From: Volvox africanus
Lineage: Eukaryota; Chlorophyta; Chlorophyceae; Chlamydomonadales; Volvocaceae
Direction of reading: 5' to 3'
Assembly (NCBI GenBank): GCA_030268105.1
Contig: BSDZ01000004.1
Span: forward strand, 2,901,001-2,965,000
Length of the DNA stretch: 64,000 nucleotides
A program made the translations under genes and the position numbers. Position 1 is the stretch's first letter. Each line of letters opens with the position of its first letter. Of the stretch, positions 10,326 through 20,060 are shown piece after piece. The notes under the pieces are model-generated. The model was not told where the DNA came from. It ran no database searches and saw nothing but the letters and a program-made list of their open reading frames with translations.

Positions 10326-10745
10326 ATGGAATATCGATATTCCGAGCACAGCAATGCTCGTGTCACCAAACCCTACAACGGAAACCCACAGGGGACCTCC
10401 ATCACAGGTGTCGCCATCAGCTACAGCAGCAACGTTGAGGGTCTTCAGGTTCTTTATGGCAATGCCTCTGGTGGTGTTTTTTATTATTATTAGGGTCTTG
10501 TGAGGGACAGCATCGTCCTCTTGGACTCTGATGAAGTCATTGTCAATGCGAAAGGTCGTGCAGGAGGCATTGTCAACCAACTGGTCTTAGTCACGAATAA
10601 GGGTCAGCACGTTGGAGGTGTTGGCCCAGGTGGCAGCTTCTTTAGCTCGGGTGCAGGCAGGCTTATCTCCATCTCAGATTACAATGGTACAAGCAGTAGC
10701 TTGGGGTGCATCCGGTTTCTGTGGCGAGAGTATATTGTTGAGTAA
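10326..10745 (+). pseudogene. Jacalin-like lectin domain, disrupted
   Basis: An ATG at 10326 opens a 139-codon frame to TAA 10743-10745, broken by one in-frame TAG (10491-10493) just after a TTA microsatellite-like run. The translation has the layout of a jacalin/ZG16-type beta-prism lectin. An early strand reads ITGVAISYSSNVEGLQVLYG. Next comes DSIVLLDSDEVIV, then a G-A-G-G turn with VNQLVLVTNKGQ. A Gly-rich loop and a final strand LGCIRFLW complete the pattern. Such domains bind carbohydrates. The length matches a single domain. No signal peptide is seen. It could be a decayed host gene or one exon of a larger gene, with the TAG lying in an intron or a recent insertion. It sits between TE fragments, so it may be a stranded host relic. 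Confidence 0.5.
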
Positions 10746-10801
10746 ATACTAATGTAAGGGTATACAGATGGCTAGGTCCGTGCCCAGATCATACACCCAT
10801 T

Positions 10802-10803
<2 letters not shown>

Positions 10804-10874
<71 letters not shown>
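10804..10874. repeat. (AT)n microsatellite, 71 bp
   Basis: Uninterrupted alternating A and T, about 35 dinucleotide units, directly left of a perfect palindrome. Confidence 0.97.
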
Positions 10875-10878
<4 letters not shown>

Positions 10879-10880
<2 letters not shown>

Positions 10881-10920
10881 ACACCCATTAATATGTATAT
10901 ATACATATTAATGGGTGTTA
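10879..10920. repeat. 42-bp perfect palindrome
   Basis: TAACACCCATTAATATGTAT and its reverse complement meet at the centre without a spacer. The right end coincides with the start of dispersed repeat L (GGGTGTTACACTGTGGGTGAC). It could extrude a cruciform together with the neighbouring AT tract. Confidence 0.95.
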
Positions 10921-10976
10921 CACTGTGGGTGACTCGCCCTCCAAAGATGAGCACCTGGGGTTTTGACCGGACAGCG
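10911..10976 (+). repeat. Dispersed repeat L, head fragment split by element B
   Basis: Begins GGGTGTTACACTGTGGG and ends at the CAGCG duplicated by element B; it continues at 17960. Related heads are at 20646-20765 (plus) and at 23358 and 27186 (minus). A conserved GACCGG/GGGCCGGACCACA...CAGCGCAGGGG segment identifies the family. Confidence 0.7.
10972..10976 (+). repeat. Target-site duplication of element B, left copy
   Basis: CAGCG here and at 17960-17964 flank element B. The uninterrupted version ACAGCGCAGGGG is present in a related L repeat near 20722. Confidence 0.9.
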
Positions 10977-11809
10977 TGCTGTGCTACGGTTCGTTTCCCG
11001 CCGATGCGTAGGTCGATGCGACCCTACAAGGCAAAGTGCTATCTTGATGAACGCATGAATGACTATTGCATATGAATGAACCTGCATGATATAGATGTAT
11101 TCGCATACATTTATATATGCATTTGGCATGTTATTATTATCCATCGCAACATCGCATCATGGCAAATCTGCCTAGCATGCATAAAATACCGAATCATTGA
11201 AGTGCGCATTATGCTCATGCTACGAAACGATAAGTAATATTATCTGATATAATATTACTTCATTACAGCACACGTTGAGAGCGCCACACTCGTCGCGATG
11301 CATGCCTTGCAACCGAATATCGTTATTCGGACCCTTGCATCATGCGAATGCCGGAAAGGCTTATACGTTGTTATACATGGACATCGCCTATACGCAGTAG
11401 GGTTGTCACACTTAGGATTGGCCTCCTAGTGTGAATTGTACGGCATCGCGATGCTACGAGTATAACAGATGCGAGGACGGCTAAGCAAGAGAAGATATTC
11501 GACACCGGAGAACACTCGTGTGTTCTACATTATCATTGCTATACACTATTCTACTTAGCCCGAGCTAAGCCTAAACTTCGCTATCACCGCCGCGTGATGA
11601 TTGCTTGCTTCCGGCGCTGACGGCGATTACGTCCATTGCACCGCACCGATCTGTAAGACTGTAAGTTATATCTCTTCTTGTCTTGAAGTCTTCCGCTGTC
11701 TTTGTTTGCTCACGCTTGTCTTGCTGTACTTGCAAGTGCTCGCGCATCGGTGTCGAAAGCCTTCAGACGCGCAGATACTTGTGAGCAAACACGAAGGAGA
11801 GGTACAACA
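10977..11809 (+). repeat. 5' LTR of element B (833 bp)
   Basis: It starts TGCTGTGCTACGG (the third base of the usual TGTTGTG start is changed) and ends GGTACAACA. Hairpins: 11232-11260 (12-bp stem, loop CTGAT), 11313-11330 and 11406-11434. A GTAAGT at 11661-11666 is shared with the otherwise diverged LTR of element G and may be a splice donor. Confidence 0.93.
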
Positions 11810-11812
11810 AAT

Positions 11813-11828
11813 TGGTATCGAGACAGGT
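11813..11828 (+). other. Primer-binding site (element B)
   Basis: TGGTATCGAGACAGG begins 3 nt after the LTR. TGG is complementary to a tRNA CCA end. The TGGTATC start resembles the initiator-Met tRNA site of plant retrotransposons, but the exact tRNA cannot be named from this window. The same site occurs in D, F and I, and a close variant in G. Confidence 0.8.
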
Positions 11829-11876
11829 TCGTTGCCTAACTGTCTCTCTTTGTCTAATCGGAAGTAGGTTCTTTCT

Positions 11877-12310
11877 ATGGCGAGTTCCAGCGACGAACCA
11901 CGAGGACCGCTAGATACTTTTGCCGAAGACCTAGGCCGCGCCGTTTTGGACGCTGCCGCTTCCGGTTTGTAATTGTTTAATTGTTTTTGCTTAGATCGCT
12001 GCACTTGTTGTGTAAGTGTACGCTCTGAGTCGCAGGTAATCTTAGTGCACCGGCATTGCTTGCCGCGGCGACTGAGACCGGTTTTCGTCCGGACCATTTG
12101 GCGACTCTCATCGCCCAAACTACGGAGATCAGGACTCAGCTGGGCAAGTACTTGCTGAGTTTACTGAATCTTCTCAAGAGTACTGTCGGTAGGCTCACCG
12201 AATCGCTTTGTACTCTTGCCTTTGCGATAGAAGTCGGCTTCTATTACGCAAACCTAGGGTATCGCTTCGTGCTCCATGTCCGCGGAACACGACGATACAC
12301 CGCACACTAG
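11877..12310 (+). CDS. ORF0: small spliced protein upstream of gag (element B)
   Basis: Not a recognised family. ATG 11877 opens 29 codons (MASSSDEP...PLDTFAEDLGRAVLD) that stop soon after. A 71-nt segment with GT...AG ends (11965-12035, GTTTGT to CGCAG) splits a glycine codon. Removing it joins this start to a long open frame (12036-12310) that has no ATG of its own, giving a predicted 120-residue product. Exon 2 contains TTEIRTQLGKYLLSLLNLLK and a hydrophobic-aromatic tail. The same exon lengths, phase and sites occur in D and I. Family-2 element G keeps the same structure with a 73-nt intron and diverged sequence (TTEIKDNLTDYIVYLLGLL). The end overlaps gag by 35 nt. The function is unknown. 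Splicing is inferred from frame conservation. Confidence 0.6.
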
Positions 12311-13511
12311 CCTAGCTAGCCAACCCGATTTTGTTGTGGCTGCTAGAGCGACGGATAGAGGTCTTGAGACTGTTGGCACGCGAGCCACTCAAGAGCCTCT
12401 TGTCCTTCAGACCCCTGCTCACTTAATTGTGCCGCATTCAGCAGTTAACACCAATATGGACAACACTGCTGGACCAAGGGTTCTGCCATTACCTCAAGCT
12501 CGAGGGCATGATGACATCCCTGAGGTGATGAGATTGTCAATTCCCGTTCCTAGGCTCAATATCTCGCTAAATGAAAAGACAGAAGGACATAGCATAGCCG
12601 ATGCAACTCGTGCGTACATGTGTGACGCTAAAAAGTATCTCCAGGCTGTTCATGGTGGCAATAATGATGGTATCAGGTGTCTCTTCGTTGGTAACACCCT
12701 CGAGGGCTCAGCGAAGGACTGGTATCGCGAATGGACCACCGCCCGGGGCGACTATACTTTTGACGAGATGATCGCCACTTTGCTCGCACGGTTCACTACT
12801 GAGGTTCAAGCACGTGATGTGGAGGCTTGTAAGGTTTTGGCAGCCAGTAGCTACCACATGCATCGGGGTGAAAATGTACCTGCGTACCAGTCACGCTTTG
12901 AAGCACTTGTGACCCCCATTGCTGATCTCACTGAAACCGAGCGTGTCTTTTGGTTTAAGCGAGGCCTGACGAAACTTTTGGCTAAATGGTGCGCTACTGA
13001 CTTGGCTGGGGTGCCGATCAAGTCGTATGATGCCTTGGTCACTTTTGCTAAGGGTACGGAGATACGACTCCTTGCCAGTGAGGAAGAAGTCAAGTCTGTC
13101 CCTCGTGCAAATGCCGTGCAAGTGCAGGATCCGCTTGGGGAAGCTGTAGCTCTCGACCAGGAACTCGGAGCGACCCGCCCCACGCCTACTGCCGCGACGC
13201 GACGTAGCAACCGGCAACGCCAGGCGCGCGGGGGCGCTAGCTCGGGTGTCCGCGGGTCAGGAGGAGCAGGTCCGAGCTCGGACCCGGCTAAGAGCAGGAA
13301 GTGTGGTGGTGCGCCGTCGTCGGCAGCCGCACAGCGCTCTGACCCCAATGTGAAGCGGACTCGCACGGATGACTCGTTTATGCCAAAATGGAATTGCAAT
13401 CGTTCCGAGTTCGAACGTCGGAAAGCGGCCAATGTTTGTCTACAGTGCGCGGAGAGCCATTCCAAGAAGGATTGTCCGTTACTGCCGCCGTTTGTACCTC
13501 AGCCGAAATAG
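12276..13511 (+). CDS. gag: Gag polyprotein (element B)
   Basis: A 411-residue Gag with the same sequence as in element A: capsid-type region at about residues 130-240, basic Gly/Ser/Arg linker, and a C-terminal CX2CX3HX4C zinc knuckle. The frame is intact from ATG 12276 to TAG 13509-13511, where pol follows in frame. An intact Gag in an element with a broken RT could still form particles or act in trans; that is inference. Confidence 0.92.
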   Translation: MSAEHDDTPHTSLASQPDFVVAARATDRGLETVGTRATQEPLVLQTPAHLIVPHSAVNTNMDNTAGPRVLPLPQARGHDDIPEVMRLSIPVPRLNISLNEKTEGHSIADATRAYMCDAKKYLQAVHGGNNDGIRCLFVGNTLEGSAKDWYREWTTARGDYTFDEMIATLLARFTTEVQARDVEACKVLAASSYHMHRGENVPAYQSRFEALVTPIADLTETERVFWFKRGLTKLLAKWCATDLAGVPIKSYDALVTFAKGTEIRLLASEEEVKSVPRANAVQVQDPLGEAVALDQELGATRPTPTAATRRSNRQRQARGGASSGVRGSGGAGPSSDPAKSRKCGGAPSSAAAQRSDPNVKRTRTDDSFMPKWNCNRSEFERRKAANVCLQCAESHSKKDCPLLPPFVPQPK

Positions 13512-13550
13512 GGGCTTGCCCGGGTTCCTGTGGAGGGGGCACCACCCGGG
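13509..13550 (+). promoter_or_regulatory. Gag-Pol UAG readthrough signal (element B)
   Basis: TAG 13509-13511, 7-nt spacer, CCCGGG 13519-13524, 20-nt loop, CCCGGG 13545-13550. Identical to element A. Confidence 0.6.
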
Positions 13551-16500
13551 ATTTCTGAACTAACACGTGGTCGGTGGTCATCCTTACGGCCAGCCGTGAA
13601 GGCATTCTTGCCTTGCGTACTTGGACACATCGAGTGAGTCATTGCGCGACGCATCACGCTTGACGGATGCACGGGACTTCTCTGCTTCGATCCGTTGTGT
13701 AATTTGTTTACACCTCGCCGTCCCCTGTTGTCTATCGATCTGTCTAACCACGTGGTTTTGTTCATCCCCTCGTCTCTGCGTGAGATGTCGGAACAGTTGG
13801 CCGTTTATAGGAGATGTAGGCGTCAATATCCAGGCACCGCCGCATGTGTATTACTCCCCGCTTTCTGTCGGCGCAAGGCAGAGGCATCGCTAAGGGGTAT
13901 GCGGCATGTCCACCGGTTCGAGCCAGGCACCGTTTTGTTTAATGGTGTGGATCGGGAGGGTACGCTGGCTCCGTGGCCAAGCACATCCTACTCGGTTGAC
14001 GTTTGGTACGAAGCTCCTGACGGGGGTGCCGTAGGTTACGGACCCGCCCTAAGTGCACTGACGTTGTCTGCTGGGCAGTCGCTCGTAGATAACCGTGTCC
14101 CAGTGGTTCAGATTGGTTTGAATGGCCGTACTCTGAAGGCACTTGTTGACACCGGTGCCAGCGACGACTTCATCTCTGTCGCAGAGGTGAAGGTGCTGGG
14201 GTTGACCCCAGAGTCGTCTGGTTGTCCAGAGGTTACCCTTGCTGACGGGGGTAAGCATCCCATCGTGGGCAGGATTACCCTTAGCCTATCGATAGGCCCT
14301 TTGCGTGTTGTGACCCGGCCATACGTGCTGCAGGGCTTAGCAGAGACTGCACCGTACATAATGGGGTCTTCGACATTACGGCAGTACCACGCACGCATCG
14401 ACATGGAGACCGCAACCCTGCATATGTGCAAGGGTACTCTGTCGATTAAGGTACCTTTCCTGTCGTTCAAACATGTCACACCAAAGGAGGGCGAAGCTGA
14501 GGCGGTGCCTATGGTTAATTTCGCTGTGACCACAATGGCCGCGCGAATTGAACCAGAGCTAGTCGGGCGTAAGGAGGCCGTCCATTTGTTACGGAACCGC
14601 TTTTTGGACTCCCTTCGGTCACTTCGAGTATACAGTTCTATCGTTTGGTTTGACTAATGCCCCTGCGACGTTTTAGGCGGTTATGGACCGAATGTTTAGG
14701 CCGTTTATCGACAGGTTCGTTGTTTGCTACCTGGATGACATCTTGGTTTATTCTAAGACGCGCGAGGAGCACTTGGAGCATCTTCGGCTCGTGCTCGACG
14801 TTATGAGGCGGGAGCAATTGTTTGCTAAACGCGCCAAATGCTTTTGGGCGCAGCCTCAGGTGGAATATTTGGGCCACATTGTGTCGGCCACCGGTGTGAA
14901 GATGGACCCGCGGAAGGTCGCCGTGGTTCGCGATTGGCCCGCGCCTCAGAACCTCACGGAGCTGCGTAAGTTCCTTGGCTTGACCAATTATTTCCGAAAG
15001 TTCATTGAAAAATATTCCATCATTGCGGCCCCGCTTACTAACTTAACTCGCAAAGGCATTTTCGTTTCGCTCGAGTCGTGGACGTCGCAATGCCAGCAGG
15101 CATTTGAAGAGCTCAAGCGAACCGTTGCCGAAGATGTCACCCTTGCATTCCCTGATTACTCGTTGCCGTTTCGTGTTGAGGTAGTGGCTGATGCCTCAAT
15201 ATTTGGAAGCGGCGCTGTATTGTTACAGGAAGGGCGACCAATTGCCTTCACGAGTAAGAAGTTTTCTGGTGCGGAGATTTGCTACACCACCGGGGAACAG
15301 GAGCTTCTGGCAGTGCTGCATGCTTTAAAGGAATGGCGTTGTTACCTCGAGGGACGCCCATTTACTTTAAAGACTGATCACAAGCCCCTAACGTTTTTGC
15401 AAAGCATTCCGACATTGAACCGCCGTCAAGCTAGGTGGATGGAATACCTAGCTAGGTTCGACTGCACCTGGAAGTACATTTCTGGTAAATTGAATATTGC
15501 CGATGCTCTCAGTCGACATCCGTCGCTACACGCTGCAATTTTAGCAGCGCCCGTCATGCTACCGCATAACGAGGAGGTGCCGATCGCGACGGACCTCACA
15601 GAGCGGTTGAAGGTTGCCTACAACGCAGATGCCTGGTTCTCGGAGCCGGCTAATGTAGAAAACCTTCGCAAGCAGAATGGCCTTTGGCTACGGACGGAGG
15701 GTGCAGCTACGCAAATCGTTGTTCCGAACGACGACGCGCTACGCTACGACATTCTTGCGCGGTTCCACGAGGACCCGTTAGCAGGACACCCTGGTAGCAA
15801 GCGGTTGGTCGAATTGGTGCAACGTTCCTTTCGGTGGCCTCGTTTGGCTAACGATGCGGCAAACTTCGTACAGACATGCAGTCTGTGCCAGCGCAATAAG
15901 GCTTTGTCCGGTAAGGGTCATGGGTTGTTGCAACCGTTGCCTGTCCCGGATGCGCCTTGGGAAAGTGTTTCCATGGACTTCGTAGTCGCGCTGCCCAAAA
16001 CTGAGGGGGGATATGATGCGGTGTTCATAATGGTCGATCGCCTGACTAAGATGGTCCACCTAGCACCATGCACATCATCCTGCACGGCTGAGCAAACCGC
16101 ACGTTTGTTTTTCGATAATGTGGTTCGGTTACACGGGGTTCCCAAAAATGTGATCTCGGACCGCGGTGGGCAGTTCACGTCTAAGTTTTGGGAAGCGCTC
16201 TGCAAGCTAGTTGGCATGAGCGTCAACCTGAGCACAGCGTACCACCCGCAGACTGATGGTCAAACCGAACACACAAACCGCACGTTGGGTGATATGTTGC
16301 GCAATTATGCTGGTCGCACACCACTCGTTTGGGATACATATTTGACTGCGGCAGAATTCACACTTAACAACGCTGTTAACCTCTCTACAGGCAAAAGTCC
16401 GTTCTTTCTTAACTATGGATTTCATCCCGCACTACCCATGTGGCGTGAGTTGGAAGTGAACGTGCCTGCTGCTAAACTTTTTGCCAAGTCTTTTATATCC

Positions 16501-17208
16501 CGAATCACAGACGCGAAGTCGTGTTTGGACGCGGCGCAGCAACGAACGACGGAATACTACAACAAATCCAAGCAGGATGTGACGTTTTCGGAAGGACAAC
16601 TTGTGTTGCTAAGCACCAAGAACTTGCGTTCCTTGGCCGACGGATCCCGAAAACTCTTACCCCGCTGGATTGGTCCGTATCCTGTCATGCGCATGGTTGG
16701 GAATGTGGCTGTGGAGCTTGCATTGCCCGCTGATATGATCATTCACCCCACGTTTCACGTATCGCTTGTTCGTCCTTATCATGGTACGGAACCCGTCCCT
16801 GAGCCTGCTAACGCCCCCGCAGCGATAGAACCAGTTCCAGAGACCTGGATCGCTGGTAAACAGAAGTTTTACGATGTGGAGCGGGTGTTAGATTATCGCG
16901 CGTGTCGTGTGGGCCGACACCGACGTAAGAGGACAGTACACGAGTACTTGGTCAAGTGGACAGGGTATACCAGCGAGCACAACTCATGGGAACCGGCACG
17001 CAACTTCTCGCAGGACATGAAGCCCCTGCTCGAAGAAGCCCACAAACGTGTCACGCAAGCCCAAGGACCCTTGCAGTCGATGCTGTATGAAGCAGCGAGG
17101 ACGCTGCATACGGGAGGGGGGATAATTGTTGTGCTACGGTTCGTTTCCCGCCGATGTGTAGGTCGATGCGACCCTACAAGGCAAAGTGCTATCTTGATGA
17201 ACGCATGA
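13512..17208 (+). pseudogene. pol: Pol polyprotein, broken (element B)
   Basis: Protease-RT-RNase H-integrase-chromodomain polyprotein with the same TGA (13635-13637), RT deletion (about 14596) and TAG (14674-14676) as element A. From 14683 the frame is open through RNase H, integrase (catalytic D, D and E regions present), GPY/F and chromodomain. The normal stop TGA is changed to GGA at 17065-17067. Translation therefore continues 47 codons through the purine tract into the 3' LTR and stops at 17206-17208. Near 16359 the sequence starts to differ from A: AAEFTLNNAVNLS here against AAEFALNNAVNRS there. Confidence 0.9.
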
Positions 17209-17959
17209 ATGACTATTGCATATGAATGAACCTGCATGATATAGATGTATTCGCATACATTTATATATGCATTTGGCATGACACCATCATCCATCGCGAC
17301 ATCGCATCATGGCAAATCTGCCTAGCATGCATAAAATACCGAATCATTGAAGTGCGCATTATGCTCGTGCTACGAAACGATAAGTAATATTATCTGGTAT
17401 AATATTACTTCATTACAGCACACGTTGAGAGCGCCACACTCGTCGCGATGCATGCCTTGCAACCGAATATCGTTATTCGGACCCTTGCATCATGCGAATG
17501 CCGGAAAGGCTTATACGTTGTTATACATGGACATCGCCTATACGCAGTAGGGTTGTCACACTTAGGATTGGCCTCCTAGTGTGAATCGTACGGCATCGCG
17601 ATGCTACGAGTATAACAGATGCGAGGACGGCTAAGCAAGAGAAGATATTCGACACCGGAGAACACTCGTGTGTTCTACATTATCATTGCTATACACTATT
17701 CTACTTAGCCCGAGCTAAGCCTAAACTTCGCTATCACCGCCGCGTGATGATTGCTTGCTTCCGGCGCTGACGGCGATTACGTCCATTGCACCGCACCGAT
17801 CTGTAAGACTGTAAGTTATATCTCTTCTTGTCTTGAAGTCTTCCGCTGTCTTTGTTTGCTCGCGCTTGTCTTGCTGTACTTGCAAGTGCTCGCGCATCGG
17901 TGTCAAAAGCCTTCAGACGCACAGATGCTTATGAGCAAACACGAAGGAGAGGTACAACA
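17127..17959 (+). repeat. 3' LTR of element B (833 bp)
   Basis: TGTTGTGCTACGG to GGTACAACA, preceded by the purine tract GGGAGGGGGGATAAT (17112-17126) and followed by the target duplication CAGCG. Confidence 0.93.
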
Positions 17960-18600
17960 CAGCGCAGGGGAGGAGCACGTGGCTTTGTCTGTCTGTCCTG
18001 CCACGTGCTCCCCCTCTCACTCGGGCCAGCGAAACCTCAGAGGCTCTTGCCTGGCCACTAACAGAGCACTGAGGGTCACCAAGAAACCACAGAAGGACCC
18101 AACGGAAAACGGAGGACGACTAGCTGCTCAAAAGGAAGGGGAACCCTCTCCTCTAAACCAAAACTGACCTGGCAAGAGTCTGACAGACACACACAGATCC
18201 CCTCAGAGGAGCAACACCAGCGGGAAAGCATACTCTTACACAGTCGAGCCGGAGGAACCCAACAAGGGGTGGAGGGGGGTATGACAAGCCAAACTGGCGG
18301 CCCCCTAGAAAGCCTTCCGGCCCCACCCAAAGCTGGCCCCGAAAACACCTGCACTGCACAAGAAGGAAAGACCTCTCTTGCTGACCCCTCCCAAAACCCT
18401 AAGGACCCGAAGCCTGGACACAGGTACCTCTAGCCACGAAACCCTCCACCCTCTCCCTTACCCTCCTCAAGAACTAGACCGTCCTTCCCTTGTCTCCAAC
18501 TCCCTGACCCTCTCCCTCTTTCCTCCCACAGAACCTCCTCCTCAAAACTCCTGTCTTAAAGCCCCTGCTCTGTTCTTGCTGCTCCATGGCCGGTGATGTC
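17960..18600 (+). repeat. Dispersed repeat L, continuation after element B
   Basis: It starts with the second CAGCG copy and continues CAGGGGAGGAGCACGTGGC, matching related L copies. It is rich in C, A and short pyrimidine runs, as in the 5' region of some non-LTR retrotransposons. A low-complexity frame without an early ATG is open at 18062-18433 and is not called as a gene. The L family is not identified; a LINE 5' end is one possibility. Confidence 0.5.
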
Positions 18601-19442
18601 AACTGGAAATGCACACCGCATTTGCATGCCAACTATGGCTAGGATCCACCCGATCCCAGCCATAGTGAAGGATACCCAATGCTGCAACAGAATGCAAGTG
18701 TGTCCAAAAGTCGGCAACTGTATGGGCTCGCGCACAATCCAGGGGTGAGGCTAATGTATGTGTTGGAGTGTCCATTGCTGGCTGTGTCGTAGAGATGATT
18801 GGATGGGTGTTGGCATCTTCCTCTTCCTCTTGAGTGAAACCCCCTGAACGATTGAAGAAGTCAGTAATAGCCCGTTGAAGGGGTCCCTGCTCTGCTGTGT
18901 GGGTCTGTTGTTGTTGCTGCCGTCCGTGGGTAGAAGGACCCTGTTGCCTTTGTTCCCTGGTTGCCGCCCAGAGACCGTGCCTGCTATATTCCATAGAAGA
19001 TAAAGCAGCCATGGCTATCACGTCCCAAGAGGCCTGCTCGCAACCGGGAGGTGCTTGGACAAGCCATAGCTGTTGCCTGGTCATTCCCCCTTCAATGGTG
19101 CCTGATAACGGCAATGGCAGACGCCTGTCAATCTGTTCACACACCGCCTTGGCTTTAGGGCACTCCAAGAAGTGTTGCAGGCGCGAGGAGCAAGGTTGAT
19201 CAGTATCATCTCCATGGCTCCCACACCCACATGGTTTGATGGGTACCCTTGAAAGATGTGTGTTGCCAGGCATGGGTATCCCATCGACCACCAAACGCCA
19301 CAGCGTCTCTTTGTTTTTATTTTCATACCAAACTGCTGTCCACGGCCTGTCTAGGGTTGCCTGAAAGCGCTGGAGGTCAGAGGCAAAGCAGGGAGTGGTT
19401 GGTCCGTCTGTTCGCAACCCTAGCGCCACCTGCACATAACAT

Positions 19443-19456
<14 letters not shown>
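18599..19456 (-). pseudogene. LINE ORF2 C-terminal fragment with reverse-transcriptase zinc-binding domain
   Basis: An open frame on the minus strand whose first half matches the pattern of the zinc-binding domain that follows RT in non-LTR retrotransposons (zf-RVT). It shows ETLWRLVVDGIPMPGNTHL, then CGCGSHGDDTDQPC and HFLECPKAKAV, giving the expected Cys/Cys...His/Cys arrangement. A Gln/Thr-rich linker and a tail with HSVAALGILHYGWDR follow. There is no RT core, and the upstream side runs into an AC/AT microsatellite, so this is a 5'-truncated or broken 3' piece. It faces the L repeat head-on. The identification rests on motif pattern only. Confidence 0.55.
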
Positions 19457-19475
<19 letters not shown>

Positions 19476-19492
19476 ATTCATACATATATATA
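19442..19492. repeat. (AC)n(AT)n microsatellite
   Basis: An alternating AC run followed by an AT run with short interruptions at the upstream edge of the LINE fragment. Confidence 0.9.
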
Positions 19493-19500
19493 ATGAAACT

Positions 19501-19577
19501 GTAGCAGTTGAGAGCCGCAAAGGCCTCCCGAGATGCTGACAGGGTGCGTCTGCCTTGATATTGTGCTGGTGTGTGGG
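19501..19577 (+). repeat. Dispersed repeat R, isolated copy
   Basis: About 75 bp with core GAGAGCCGCAAAGGCCTC, then GATGCTGACAGGGTGC and a GTGTGTG end. Other copies: 24922-24994 and 28746-28818 (plus), and 23944-24018, 24321-24398, 27772-27846 and 28149-28226 (minus). It is not coding. No terminal inverted repeat could be assigned. Confidence 0.75.
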
Positions 19578-19866
19578 TATTAGGTAGGTGTGTGGACCAT
19601 ACATGTACGACTGCTACAGCAACGGTAAGCAGACAGCAGCAACAACTGGTTAATTAACCAAGCGTGCAAATGTTCCTTGCACGGCCAAGCAAGGTCTGCT
19701 GTCTGCTTGCTTGTCTATGTAACGAGCTACGTACGGGGGCTATCCTATCCATGCTTGTTTGTATGTGGGCCGCAAACAATACACAGGCTACATATCCTAT
19801 CCATGCTTGGAAAACCCATGCGGGCATCGATGTATGCATTTCCTCAGTTCTGTTCCTGGGTGCAAT

Positions 19867-20060
19867 TGTTATATTATGGTTACTTACCACCTTGCTATGG
19901 AAGTAGCCCCATGGCTACACCCTCCAGTGATGCCATGATATGGGTACGTAGTGATTATTATTCAAGGTTCGTTGGAGCATGATCCAACGGGTTGCATGCA
20001 TGCTGCAACTGTGACACTGTCGCTGCTAGACTCGCATGAGTTTGAGCCCACGGGTTGAAA
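19867..20060 (+). repeat. Diverged relic of a family-3 (element C) LTR
   Basis: Begins TGTTATATTATGGTTACTTA and keeps, in order, GAAGTAGCC, GGCTACACCCTC, GGGTTGCATGC, TGCAACTGTGACAC and TAGACTC, as in the LTR at 9353-9660. No internal gypsy sequence is seen next to it, and the 3' end fades out, so it is probably an old solo LTR or fragment. Confidence 0.6.

Larger units (their letters stand above)
10977..17959 (+). mobile_element. Gypsy chromovirus element B (family 1), complete with TSD
   Basis: The only gypsy element with both ends in the window (6983 bp). The order is 5' LTR, primer-binding site, ORF0 with intron, gag, UAG, pol, purine tract and 3' LTR, flanked by CAGCG on both sides. The two LTRs differ at more than ten positions, including TTATTATTAT against ACACCATCAT near 11130/17280, so the insertion is not very recent or has been rearranged. 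Despite this, its interior is identical to element A for 4.1 kb. It cannot be autonomous because pol has the same RT deletion and stops as A. Confidence 0.95.

Noticed and set aside
11601..11867. An 88-codon frame inside the LTR and leader, repeated in several LTRs
   Set aside because: It lacks an ATG at its start, runs across the LTR edge and primer-binding site, and is not kept in family 2.
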